Shown here in pieces: positions 25,546-34,068 of a DNA stretch of 64,000 nucleotides. How positions within the stretch are numbered: the first letter of the stretch is position 1; the number at the start of each line of letters is the position of its first letter. Position numbers and translations under genes: made by a program. Below the pieces are notes generated by a model. That model was given only the letters and a program-made list of their open reading frames with translations, searched no databases and was not told where the DNA came from. Source of the stretch: Minicystis rosea (GTDB lineage: Bacteria > Myxococcota_A > Polyangia > Polyangiales > Polyangiaceae); NCBI GenBank assembly GCA_001931535.1, contig CP016211.1, positions 8,169,703 through 8,233,702 of the forward strand. Reading direction: 5' to 3'.

Positions 25546-26606
25546 AAAAGCGACCTTTGACCATCGCCGTCACCGGCATGAACGCCACCGACAACCCCGC
25601 GCCCGGCGTGGGCGTGATGCGCGCGCTGCGCGAAGGGAACGCCGGTGATCGCCTCGTCGGGCTGGCCTACGACGCGCTCGATCCCGGCGTGTACGCCGAG
25701 TCCCTGGTGCGCGAGGTGTTCATGATCCCGTATCCGTCGCAGGGCATCGACGCCTTCCTCTCGCGCATCGCCTACGTGCACGAGAAGGTCGGCCTCGACG
25801 TCATCATTCCCACGCTGGACGCGGAGCTGCCCTCGTTCATCGATCTCGAGCCGGAGCTCCGGAAGATGGGTATCGGCATGCTCCTCCCCACGCGGGAACA
25901 GCTCGATCTGCGCTCCAAGGTGAACCTGTTCTCGCTGGGGAAGAAGGCCGGCATTCGCGTGCCGGAGACGGCGGTGATCTCGGACGAGGCCGAGATCTAC
26001 CGGGCCCACGAGAAGGTGCCTTATCCGTTCTACGTCAAAGGCGTCTTCTACGGCGCCACGCTGGCCACGTGCCTCGATGAAGCGCTGTCCGCGTTCCACA
26101 AGGTCGTGGCCCAGTGGGGCGTGCCCGTGATTCTGCAGACGCGCGTGCCGGGCGAAGAGCTCGACGTGGTGGGCGTGGGCGACGGCAAAGGCGGGCTCGT
26201 GGGCGCGGTGCCGATGAAGAAGATGATGATCACCGACAAGGGCAAAGGCTGGGCGGGGATCACCGTGAAAGACCCCGGGCTCATGGCGGTGGCCCGCGAC
26301 TTCGTGGCGGCGACCCGCTGGCGCGGGCCGTTCGAGGTCGAGGTGATGCGTGACGACAAGGGACATTATCACCTGATCGAGGTCAATCCGCGCTTCCCTG
26401 CGTGGGTGTACCTGAGCGCCGGCGCCGGCGTGAACCTGCCTCGGATGGTGGCCGATCTGGCGGCGGGCGAGCCCGTCGAGGCGTGTGGAGACTACGAGGT
26501 GGGGGCCATGTTCGTGCGCATCTCGCTCGATCAAGTGGTGCGCTTCCGCGACTTCCAGCGGATGGTCACCATGGGTGAGGTGGTCCGAGAGACCGTGGGC
26601 GCGTGA
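25542..26606 (+). CDS. ATP-grasp family ligase
   Basis: This 354-residue protein starts at the ATG at 25542, overlapping the preceding stop. The N-terminal pre-grasp domain (TGMNATDNPAPGVGVMRALRE, split from the strand-helix repeats that follow) resembles carbamoyl-phosphate synthase-type ATP-grasp proteins. The grasp core has YPFYVKGVFYGA (ATP-binding Lys), FEVEVM, and LIEVNPRFPAW with the magnesium-binding Glu and Asn. ATP-grasp enzymes join a carboxylate to an amine or thiol through an acyl-phosphate. With the adjacent PLP decarboxylase, an amino-acid-derived amine is a plausible substrate, but this is inference. Cytoplasmic. Confidence 0.88.
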   Translation: MKKRPLTIAVTGMNATDNPAPGVGVMRALREGNAGDRLVGLAYDALDPGVYAESLVREVFMIPYPSQGIDAFLSRIAYVHEKVGLDVIIPTLDAELPSFIDLEPELRKMGIGMLLPTREQLDLRSKVNLFSLGKKAGIRVPETAVISDEAEIYRAHEKVPYPFYVKGVFYGATLATCLDEALSAFHKVVAQWGVPVILQTRVPGEELDVVGVGDGKGGLVGAVPMKKMMITDKGKGWAGITVKDPGLMAVARDFVAATRWRGPFEVEVMRDDKGHYHLIEVNPRFPAWVYLSAGAGVNLPRMVADLAAGEPVEACGDYEVGAMFVRISLDQVVRFRDFQRMVTMGEVVRETVGA

Positions 26607-26658
26607 CCGCAGTGTCGAGAACCGTTTTCGAGATTCTATATCAGGGAGGAGACCTCAA

Positions 26659-28005
26659 GTGATCGCACCGGCATATGAAAGGCCCAGCATCGTGCGCCAC
26701 CAGATGGGCGCCATGAACAAGTTCGGCCGCCTCGAAGGGATGCGGCCCCTCACCCACATCGACGGCGCGGCCGTCACCGATCTCGTGGCCGCGCACGGAT
26801 CTCCGCTCTTCGTCTTCTCCGAGCGGGCGCTGGTGCGCCGCTACCGCGAGCTCCATGAAGCGTTCACCCGCCGCTGGGCCAAGGTGCGCATCGCGTGGTC
26901 GTACAAGACCAATTACCTCGAGGCCATTTGCCGGGTCTTCCACCGCGAAGGGGCTTGGGCCGAGGTGGTGAGCCCGTTCGAGATGGAGAAGGCCCTCCAC
27001 AACGGTGTTCCGGCGGACCGGATTCATTGGAACGGCCCCTACAAGCCGGACGCCGCCGTGGAGAAGGCCATCACCGGCGGGACCATCATCCACCTCGACA
27101 ACCTCGACGAGCTGGCCCGGGTCGAGCGGATCGCCGAGGAGAAGGGCATTCGCCCCAAGGTGGCCATTCGCGTCAACATGGCCATCGAGGGACAGCCGCC
27201 GTGGAGCCGATTCGGCTTCAACCTGGAGTCGGGGCAAGCCAGGGACGCGGTGGCACGGCTCGTGAGCGGCGGACGCCTCGTGCTGATTGGGATTCATTGC
27301 CACATCGGCACGTTCATCCTCGATCCGGAGGCCTATGGGAAGGCCGCGCGCAAGATGGCCGGGCTCGCCAACGACATCAAGGCCACGCATGGAATCCGTC
27401 TCTCGTTCATCGATCTCGGCGGCGGCTTCGCTTCGCACAACACGCTCAAGGCGCAGTATCTGCTCGGCGAGCAGGCGGCGCCGTCCTTCGCGCGGTATGC
27501 GGAGGCCATTTGCGATGGGCTCTCCGAGCTCGATTATCCGGCGACCGAGCTGCCCACGCTGGTGCTGGAGACCGGCCGGGCGCTGGTCGACGACGCCGGT
27601 TATCTCATCACCACGGTCGAGGCCAACAAGCGTCTTCCCGACGGGCGCCGCGGCCTCGTGCTGGACGGCGGCGTGAACCTGCTCTTCACGTCGTTCTGGT
27701 ACAAGCACGATGTCGTCCCGGCCCAGGAGTTCCGCGGGCTGCTCGAGCCCACGGTGATGTACGGGCCGCTTTGCATGAACATCGACGTCATGCGGGACAC
27801 GACGCAGTTCCCGCCCATGTCGGCGGGCGATCGGCTCGTGTTCCGCAACGTGGGCGCTTACAACGTGACGCAATGGCATCAGTTCATCACGCTGCGTCCG
27901 GCGGTGGTGATGGTGGGTTTGGACGGGCGCGTGGCCCGCATTCGCCGGGCCGAGACGGTGGATGATTTCATCGCCATCGAGGAGACGCCGCCGTGGCTGC
28001 GTTGA
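26659..28005 (+). CDS. Group IV PLP-dependent decarboxylase (diaminopimelate/ornithine decarboxylase fold)
   Basis: A GTG at 26659 with GGGAGGAG seven bases upstream starts a 448-residue protein. The PLP Lys is K83 in AWSYKTNY, the phosphate-binding glycines are in DLGGGFA, HCHIG holds the stacking His, ETGRALVDDAG has the pyridine-contacting Glu, and YGPLCMNID corresponds to the GPxCxSxD region of the partner-subunit active site (Ser replaced by Asn). It is somewhat longer at the N-terminus than LysA. The substrate is not evident. Because of its operon it is unlikely to be the housekeeping lysA; it may decarboxylate a conjugated or carrier-bound amino acid. Confidence 0.88.
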   Translation: MIAPAYERPSIVRHQMGAMNKFGRLEGMRPLTHIDGAAVTDLVAAHGSPLFVFSERALVRRYRELHEAFTRRWAKVRIAWSYKTNYLEAICRVFHREGAWAEVVSPFEMEKALHNGVPADRIHWNGPYKPDAAVEKAITGGTIIHLDNLDELARVERIAEEKGIRPKVAIRVNMAIEGQPPWSRFGFNLESGQARDAVARLVSGGRLVLIGIHCHIGTFILDPEAYGKAARKMAGLANDIKATHGIRLSFIDLGGGFASHNTLKAQYLLGEQAAPSFARYAEAICDGLSELDYPATELPTLVLETGRALVDDAGYLITTVEANKRLPDGRRGLVLDGGVNLLFTSFWYKHDVVPAQEFRGLLEPTVMYGPLCMNIDVMRDTTQFPPMSAGDRLVFRNVGAYNVTQWHQFITLRPAVVMVGLDGRVARIRRAETVDDFIAIEETPPWLR

Positions 28006-30164
28006 TCGCCGGCGAGACGAGGGCGCGCGTCGCCGCGGCCACGGAGGCCTTCCTCCGCGTCTACGCGCAAATCCTCTTCTCGCGCTCGCCGGCCGTGGGG
28101 CTCGTGCTCCTCTCGGCCACCGCGATGGTGCCCCGCGCCTTCATGGCGGGCGCCGTCGCGGTGCTCGCGGCGACGATCACGGCGGTGCTGCTCGACCTCG
28201 ATCCCGAGGCCATCCGCGCGGGCGACTACGGATATGGCGCGCTCCTCGTGGGGCTCGGGATCGGGCAGATGTTCATCCTCCGTACGGAGGTGGCCTTTCT
28301 GCTGGTGTTCGCGGCGGCCGCGAGCGTGCTCGTCACGGCCGCGCTCAAGGCCTGGCTCGGCGCGGTGAGCTTGCCCGTGCTCTCGCTGCCGTTCGTGATG
28401 ACATTGTATCTGGTGCTCGGCGTGGCGGGCTTCGCGGGCGCCGAGCCGCGGATCAACGTGCCGGAGACATCGTCTCTCGGGGGCGTGATTCCGCCCGGTG
28501 TCGCGCTCTTCGTGCGGAGCCTCGGTGGGCTGTTCTTCCTCCCGCGCCTCGATTCGGGCGCGCTGGTGCTGGCCGCGCTCCTGTTGCACAGCCGCATCGC
28601 GGCCACGCTCGCGGCGGCGGCGTTCACCGTGGCGCTGTGGGTCACCGCCGGCGCCGCGGCGCTGCCCGCCGGAGCATCGGTGGAGGTGCTCGGGTACAAT
28701 GCCATGTTCACCGCGCTCGCGCTCGGTGGGGTGTTCTTCGTGCCCTCGACATCGTCGTTCGCGCTGGCGCTGGGCGGGGCCGGCATCGCGGTGATGAGCG
28801 CCGTGGCCCTCGCGGGCCCGTTCGCTCGGATGGGATTGCCACTCTCGATTCTGCCGTTCAACCTCACCGTGCTGGTGGTGCTGTTCGCGTTGCGGCAACG
28901 CATTCGCGACGTGCGGCCCAAGTCAGTCGACTTCCTCCCCGGCACGCCGGAAGAGAACCTCGCGTATTTCCGCACGCGGCGGAGCCGGTTTCAGTGGTTG
29001 CACGCGGTCGCCTTCCAGCTCCCCGTGCGCGGGCGCTGGACGGTGACGCAGGGCGAGAACGGCGCCCACACGCATCGAGGCATCTGGAAATATGCCTTCG
29101 ACTTCGAGGTGCGCGACGCCGAGGGGCATTTGGCGCAGGGCGACGGATCGAGTGTGGAGCAATATCATTGCTTCCGGCTGCCCGTGCTGGCCGCGGCCGA
29201 GGGCACCGTGGTGGCCATCGAGAACGGCGTGCCCGACAACGAGATCGGGGGCCTGGAGCTCGATCGCAATTGGGGGAATCACGTGCTGATTCAGCATGGG
29301 ATTGGGCTCTATTCGCTGGTGGCGCACTTGGCTCGAGGATCGGTGAAGGTGGTCAAAGGGCAGGTCGTGCGGCGCGGGGAGATCCTCGGCGCGTGCGGCA
29401 GCTCGGGTCGATCGCCGCGTCCCCATCTGCACTTCCAGCTCCAGTCGACGGCGGAGCTGGGTGCGCCGACGTTGCCTTGTCGCTTCACCGACGTGGTCGT
29501 CGATCGCGGCGACGGAGAGCGCCTGTTGACGGCGAGCACGCCTCGCGAGGGCGACGTGGTGCGGAACCTCGCGCCCGGCGAGGACGTGGCGAGCTACTTC
29601 GATGTCGAGGTGGGGCGGCGCCTGGCCTTCCGCATCGGCAAGGCGGTGGAGCGCGTCGCGGTCGAGGCCGATCTCTACGGCCGCCTCGTGTGGCGTTCCC
29701 TCGATCGACCGGCGACGCTGTTCCACGGGCGGAGCGAGGCGTTCTTCACGGCGTACGACGCCGTGGGTGCGGGCACTTCGATGTTGCATCTGGCGCGGAC
29801 CGCGCTGCCGAGGGTGCCATTCGAGGCGAGCGAGGCGCTGTCGTGGACCGATCATCTGCCGGCGCGCCATTTCCGGCCTTGGCTCACGCGCGCGCTTTGG
29901 GACGTGCTCTCGCCGTTCCTGCCGCGCGATGGGATCGAGATGGATCTGCGGATGCGGCGCGAGGGCGCGACGCTGGTGGTGGAGGGCGCGTCGCGCCGCT
30001 GCGATCGGCGCGGCGCGCCGGTGGTGCGCACACGGGCGGAGCTGCTCCGCGGCGTGGGCCCGGTGCGCGTCTCGGTGACGGTGCGGGGGAAGACGCGATC
30101 CGCCGAGCGGATCGCGATGGGCGAAGAAGGTTCGAGATCGAACGATCACGGAGGAAGGTCATGA
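27993..30164 (+). CDS. Urea-transporter-like membrane domain fused to M23 metallopeptidase domain
   Basis: The product has 723 residues from the GTG at 27993 (GAGGAG upstream), overlapping the decarboxylase stop by 13 bases. The first ~310 residues are polytopic and match the urea transporter fold by its duplicated elements DYGYGALLVGLGIG and LGYNAMFTALALGGVFFVPS. From about 345 there is a LytM/M23 domain: His361 and Asp370 in HRGIWKYAFDF, and H478-L-H480, supplying the three zinc ligands. A beta-rich C-terminal region follows (530-700). M23 enzymes cut peptidoglycan cross-links. A channel joined to a wall hydrolase suggests release or delivery of a small molecule through the wall, by inference. 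Confidence 0.82.
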   Translation: MAALIAGETRARVAAATEAFLRVYAQILFSRSPAVGLVLLSATAMVPRAFMAGAVAVLAATITAVLLDLDPEAIRAGDYGYGALLVGLGIGQMFILRTEVAFLLVFAAAASVLVTAALKAWLGAVSLPVLSLPFVMTLYLVLGVAGFAGAEPRINVPETSSLGGVIPPGVALFVRSLGGLFFLPRLDSGALVLAALLLHSRIAATLAAAAFTVALWVTAGAAALPAGASVEVLGYNAMFTALALGGVFFVPSTSSFALALGGAGIAVMSAVALAGPFARMGLPLSILPFNLTVLVVLFALRQRIRDVRPKSVDFLPGTPEENLAYFRTRRSRFQWLHAVAFQLPVRGRWTVTQGENGAHTHRGIWKYAFDFEVRDAEGHLAQGDGSSVEQYHCFRLPVLAAAEGTVVAIENGVPDNEIGGLELDRNWGNHVLIQHGIGLYSLVAHLARGSVKVVKGQVVRRGEILGACGSSGRSPRPHLHFQLQSTAELGAPTLPCRFTDVVVDRGDGERLLTASTPREGDVVRNLAPGEDVASYFDVEVGRRLAFRIGKAVERVAVEADLYGRLVWRSLDRPATLFHGRSEAFFTAYDAVGAGTSMLHLARTALPRVPFEASEALSWTDHLPARHFRPWLTRALWDVLSPFLPRDGIEMDLRMRREGATLVVEGASRRCDRRGAPVVRTRAELLRGVGPVRVSVTVRGKTRSAERIAMGEEGSRSNDHGGRS

Positions 30165-30796
30165 GCACGAAGCGATGGTTGGGTGTGGCGCTCTTGGCAG
30201 CAGCGTTGGGATGCGGCGTGGCACGGGCAGGCGCGGACGGCGGGGCCGCCGATCAATTCCAAAGGTCGTACGACAGCGAGGCCGCCGGGAAGGTGCAGGA
30301 TGCTTTGGCGGCGATCGACACGCTGCCCGCCCCGCAGCACGACGGTTACGTAGCCCAGCTCCGCCGCGGGTGGCTGCTTTACAAGCTGGGAAAGCACCCG
30401 GAGGCCATCGAGGCTTATGCGCGGGCCATCGCCGCCGAGCCGCGCTCGATCGAGGCCCGCGTGGGCGTCCTCCTGCCGGCCATGGCGCTCCGCCGCTGGG
30501 CCGACGTGGAGACGGGGGCGCGCGAGGTGATGCGTTTGGATGCGGGGAATTACCTGGCCAACCTGCGAATGGCCTTCGCGCAATACAACCTCGGTCGACA
30601 TGCGGAGTCGGCGGCCACCTACCGTCGTTTGGCCGAGGCCTATCCGAGCGACGTGGAGGTGCGCGGCGGGCTCGGGTGGGCGCTGCTCAAGAGCGGAAAG
30701 GCCGCCGAGGCCGCCGCGGAGTTTCGCGCGGTGCTGGAGGTGGCGCCGAAGAACGCGCTGGCGCTCGATGGGCTCAAGGCCACGGGCGGGCGGTAG
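30161..30796 (+). CDS. Secreted TPR protein, last gene of the PqqD-like operon
   Basis: This 211-residue protein has the ATG at 30161 overlapping the previous stop, with GGAGGAAGG upstream. The N-terminus is a signal peptide (AALGCGVARAG); GC in LGC may even be a lipobox with Cys18. The remainder is four to five TPR units (YDSEAAGKVQDALAAID, LYKLGKHPEAIEAYARAI, AQYNLGRHAESAATYRRL, LLKSGKAAEAAAEFRAVL). It is likely a periplasmic scaffold for the complex encoded upstream. It ends directly against the stop of the convergent GGDEF/EAL gene with no gap. Confidence 0.8.
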   Translation: MSTKRWLGVALLAAALGCGVARAGADGGAADQFQRSYDSEAAGKVQDALAAIDTLPAPQHDGYVAQLRRGWLLYKLGKHPEAIEAYARAIAAEPRSIEARVGVLLPAMALRRWADVETGAREVMRLDAGNYLANLRMAFAQYNLGRHAESAATYRRLAEAYPSDVEVRGGLGWALLKSGKAAEAAAEFRAVLEVAPKNALALDGLKATGGR

Positions 30797-32605
30797 TCAC
30801 CGCGACACAGGCAGCTTGGCAATCGCCGCGTCCAAACGCTCTTCGCTGACCGGACGCGAGAAGTAATATCCCTGTCCGAGATCACAACCGAGCTCGCGCA
30901 GCGCCGCCCATTGTTCGGGGTGCTCGATGCCCTCCGCCGTGGTGGAGAGGCCCATTTCGCGGCCGAAACGGAGGATGGCGCGCGCGAGCTGGGCGTCGCC
31001 CTCGGCGATGCCGTCGATGAAGGATTTGTGGATCTTCACGGCGTCGACGGGCAGGCGACGGAGGTAGGCGAGCGAGGAATAGCCGGTGCCGAAGTCGTCG
31101 ATGGAGAGGCGAACGCCGAGCTCGCGGAGGGCGAAGAGGATGGGCTGGCGCTCTTCGAGCGCGATGCTCTCGGTGACTTCGAGGACGAGCGAGCGCGGGT
31201 CGATGCCGCTCTGCGCGATGGCCGAGGCGACGTCGTCGACGAGCTCGTCGCGGAAGAGCTGGCGAGCAGAGACGTTGACGCTGAGCGAGATGCCGCCGCC
31301 GCGGCGCGCGAGCATGGCGCACGCTTCACGAAGCACCCAACGACCGAGCGGAACGATGAGACCGGTCTCTTCGGCGAGGCCGATGAAGACACCGGGCGGC
31401 ACGATGCCACGCTCGGGATGACGCCAGCGCACCAGCGCTTCGACACCGACGATGGCGCCGGTCTCGATGGAGACGACGGGTTGGTATTCGAGGAAGAACT
31501 CTTGGCGCTCGACCGCGCGCCGGAGCTCGAGGCGCAAGCCGAGGCTCGCCGCGAGGGCCGCGTGCATCTCGGGTCGGAAGAGCTCGTGTCCGCCGCCGCG
31601 ACGCTTGGCGGTGGCGAGCGCGAGGCCGGCGTTGCGCAGGAGCTCGTCGGGGCCTTCCTCGCCGGTCGCGCTGACCGCCATACCGATGCTCGATCCGAGC
31701 AGGATGTCGGCGCCGCCCGCGCGATGCGGCTCGGCGAGGGCCTGCGCGACGCGCCCGGCGACGAGCGTCGCCTCCGCGATGCCGGCGCCGGGGAGGACCA
31801 TGGCGAAGTCGTCGCCGCCGAGGCGCGCGACGGTGTCGATGTCGCGCGCGGAGGCACGCAGGCGACGCGCCGTCCCCGCGAGGATCTCGTCGCCTACGGC
31901 GTGGCCGAAGCTGTCGTTGACGGGTTTGAAGTCGTCGAGATCGATGATGAGGATGGCGAGCGACGTGGCGTTCCTCCGCGCGTCGCCGAGGCCGGCGGAG
32001 AGGCGTTCGCGGAGGAGGAGGCGATTGCCGATCTCGGTGAGCACGTCGAGGCGCGCTTCACGCGAGACGCGCTCTTCGAGGGCGGCATGCGCGGCGAGGC
32101 TGGCTTGCAGGCGCACGTGCGCGTCGGCGAGCTCGGCGCGGACTTCGGCGACGCGTCGCTCCAGCGCTTCGGTGTCGCGGTCGAGCGTGGCCGAGAGGCG
32201 GCGGTTGTCGCGCCGCGCGGCGGTGCGCTCGGCAGCGCGCCGCACGGCGCGGGCGAGCGCGCGCACGTCGTCGCCGTCGCGGATGTCGTCGAAATCGCCT
32301 GAGTCCGCACGCACGGCGCGCTCGGCGTCGGCGTCGCGGCACACGATCACGACGCCGAGCGTCTCGTCGGCGGCCGCGAGGCCGCGCGCCACCGAGAGGC
32401 CAATCTCTCCAGCGGAGCGCGCCTCGCAAACGGCGACGTCGGGGCGCGCGTCGCCGAGGAGCGCGACGGCCGAGGCGAGGTCTCGAGCCTTGATCACCGC
32501 GAAGCCCAGATCGACGAGCGACGTCGCGATCAGCCCGGCGGCGATCTCCGGGTCACCCACCAACAACACGCGCTTTGCATCGCTGCCCACTATCGCCGTC
32601 GTCAT
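30797..32605 (-). CDS. GGDEF-EAL protein with degenerate receiver domain
   Basis: From the ATG at 32605 this is 602 residues; in-frame starts at 32644 and 32668 exist. Domains: receiver-like 11-125, coiled coil about 125-180, GGDEF about 185-340, EAL about 350-600. The receiver has Glu61 (VAVCEAR) where the phospho-acceptor Asp is expected, and the acidic pocket is reduced to VGDP. The cyclase motif is GGDDF with an upstream RDID inhibitory-site pattern. The EAL half keeps EALVRW, VNVSARQL, EVTES, DDFGTGYSS, VKIHKSF, AEGIE and QGYYFSRP, so c-di-GMP phosphodiesterase activity is likely. Cytoplasmic. Confidence 0.92.
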   Translation of the reverse strand: MTTAIVGSDAKRVLLVGDPEIAAGLIATSLVDLGFAVIKARDLASAVALLGDARPDVAVCEARSAGEIGLSVARGLAAADETLGVVIVCRDADAERAVRADSGDFDDIRDGDDVRALARAVRRAAERTAARRDNRRLSATLDRDTEALERRVAEVRAELADAHVRLQASLAAHAALEERVSREARLDVLTEIGNRLLLRERLSAGLGDARRNATSLAILIIDLDDFKPVNDSFGHAVGDEILAGTARRLRASARDIDTVARLGGDDFAMVLPGAGIAEATLVAGRVAQALAEPHRAGGADILLGSSIGMAVSATGEEGPDELLRNAGLALATAKRRGGGHELFRPEMHAALAASLGLRLELRRAVERQEFFLEYQPVVSIETGAIVGVEALVRWRHPERGIVPPGVFIGLAEETGLIVPLGRWVLREACAMLARRGGGISLSVNVSARQLFRDELVDDVASAIAQSGIDPRSLVLEVTESIALEERQPILFALRELGVRLSIDDFGTGYSSLAYLRRLPVDAVKIHKSFIDGIAEGDAQLARAILRFGREMGLSTTAEGIEHPEQWAALRELGCDLGQGYYFSRPVSEERLDAAIAKLPVSR

Positions 32606-32953
32606 CGCCTCGCCGGATCGCTCGGACCAGCCATCCTCGCTCATGGAGAAGAGCAGAAACGCGGGCACTTCGTCGAGAGCAACGACGTTCGCGCCGGCGC
32701 GGAAGCGCCCTTCCGGGGCTCACCGTAGGGCCTCGCCGTCCCAGTTTTGCCGCGGGAACTGCAGGATCGACAGGAGGCCTTGCAAGAGTGCAAGGCGCCT
32801 CAGGATGCCGAGCAGGACATCTCCGCACCACGTCGGTGATAGGAGCCGTGCCCACATGGGCGCGAATCATCGCCCAGCGAGCACGCAGGCCAACCCTTCC
32901 GCAGGACGATGAGCGCTCTTGGCGGGCGGCGGCAGCGGTACAATGCCCAGGGC
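32606..32953. other. Divergent intergenic region with one strong hairpin
   Basis: These 348 bases lie between the divergent GGDEF/EAL and AI-2E permease genes. GCCTTGCA at 32777-32784 pairs with TGCAAGGC at 32789-32796 around AGAG, and flanking GAG/CTC extend it with a small bulge. No convincing open frame is present. Part of the left side may be coding if the GGDEF/EAL start is further upstream. Confidence 0.5.
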
Positions 32954-34042
32954 ATGAACCGCCACGAAGATCGCCTCTCGCTGGTCCTTCGCGCGGCGCT
33001 CCCGCTGCTCTTCCTCTGGATGATTCGCGAAGAGCTGGTCCCGGTCGCGCTCGGCGCCCTCTTCGCGTTGCTGCTCGATCCGCTGCGACGACGCCTGGAG
33101 CCGCGGCTCGGCCGCTTCGCGCAGCTCGCGCCGGCGGTGGTGACGGCCGCGGTGATCGTGCTGGTGGTGATCCCGTTCGTGTTGGTGGCGGCGCGGGTGG
33201 CCGTGTCGATGAACAGCTTCGTGGTCGGCGGCCTCCCCGACGTGCTCGGGAAGATGCAGGCCTTCGTGACCAAGCGCCTCGAGGGGATGGGCGATTTCGT
33301 CACCATCGAGAAGGTGCGCGACGCGGCGGTGTCGATCGCGCAGAAGGTCGGGACCTCGATCGCGGGCTTCGCGGCGGGCGTGGCCACGGCGCTGCCTGGG
33401 CAGATCGTCAGCCTGTTCCTCTTCACGCTGGCGCTCTTCTATTTCCTGCGCGACGGCGAGCGCTTGGTTCGTTGGCTCTCGGAGCTCTCCCCCTTCGAGC
33501 AGCGCGACACCCAAGCGCTGTTCGCATCCATCCGCGAGACCGTGCACGGCGCGATCTTCGGACAGCTCGCGACCTCGGCGGTGCAAGGCGGGCTCACGCT
33601 GATCGGGCTCTGGATCTTCGGCGTGCCCGGCGCGCTGCTCTTCGGGGTGATCGCGACGCTGCTCTCGATCCTACCGATGGTGGGCACCACGCCGGTCACG
33701 GTGGGCGCCGCGATTTATCTGCTCGCCGTGGGCCGGCCGCTGGCCGCCGTGGGGATGGCGGTGGCCGCCGGGATCATCGGCGTCTCCGACAACATCGTGC
33801 GACCTTGGGTGACCAGCGCGCAGACGAACATTCACCCGCTCGTGACCCTGATTGCCATCTTCGGAGGCATCGAGTTCTTCGGCGCGTCCGGCGTGTTCCT
33901 CGGCCCGGTGCTGGCCGCCGTGGCCATCTGGGCGGTGAGCCTGCACGCGCGGATTCATCATGTGAGCGCCGAGCCGCCGCCCGCCGATCGTCCCAGCGAC
34001 GGTCCGCGCGCGAGCGACGCTCACGGAAGCTCACCGAAGTAG
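32954..34042 (+). CDS. AI-2E family transporter (PerM/YdiK-like permease)
   Basis: The ATG at 32954 gives 362 residues; an in-frame ATG at 32909 would add 15. There are about eight membrane helices with the long amphipathic insert between helices 3 and 4 (VSMNSFVVGGLPDVLGKM and onwards). The family signatures in the C-terminal half are LFYFLRDG, LPMVGTTPV, and DNIVRPWV followed by HPLVTLIAIFGGIEFFGASGVFLGP. Members export AI-2 or exchange Na+/Li+ for protons; many have no known substrate. A charged Pro-rich tail ends the protein. It converges on dctA. Confidence 0.88.
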   Translation: MNRHEDRLSLVLRAALPLLFLWMIREELVPVALGALFALLLDPLRRRLEPRLGRFAQLAPAVVTAAVIVLVVIPFVLVAARVAVSMNSFVVGGLPDVLGKMQAFVTKRLEGMGDFVTIEKVRDAAVSIAQKVGTSIAGFAAGVATALPGQIVSLFLFTLALFYFLRDGERLVRWLSELSPFEQRDTQALFASIRETVHGAIFGQLATSAVQGGLTLIGLWIFGVPGALLFGVIATLLSILPMVGTTPVTVGAAIYLLAVGRPLAAVGMAVAAGIIGVSDNIVRPWVTSAQTNIHPLVTLIAIFGGIEFFGASGVFLGPVLAAVAIWAVSLHARIHHVSAEPPPADRPSDGPRASDAHGSSPK

Positions 34043-34068
34043 GATGTCGCCACCACGCGCCGCGCCGT

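Noticed and set aside
26659..28005. Calling the decarboxylase lysA
   Set aside because: The fold matches, but the operon context and the unusual N-terminus argue against the housekeeping gene, so no symbol was given.
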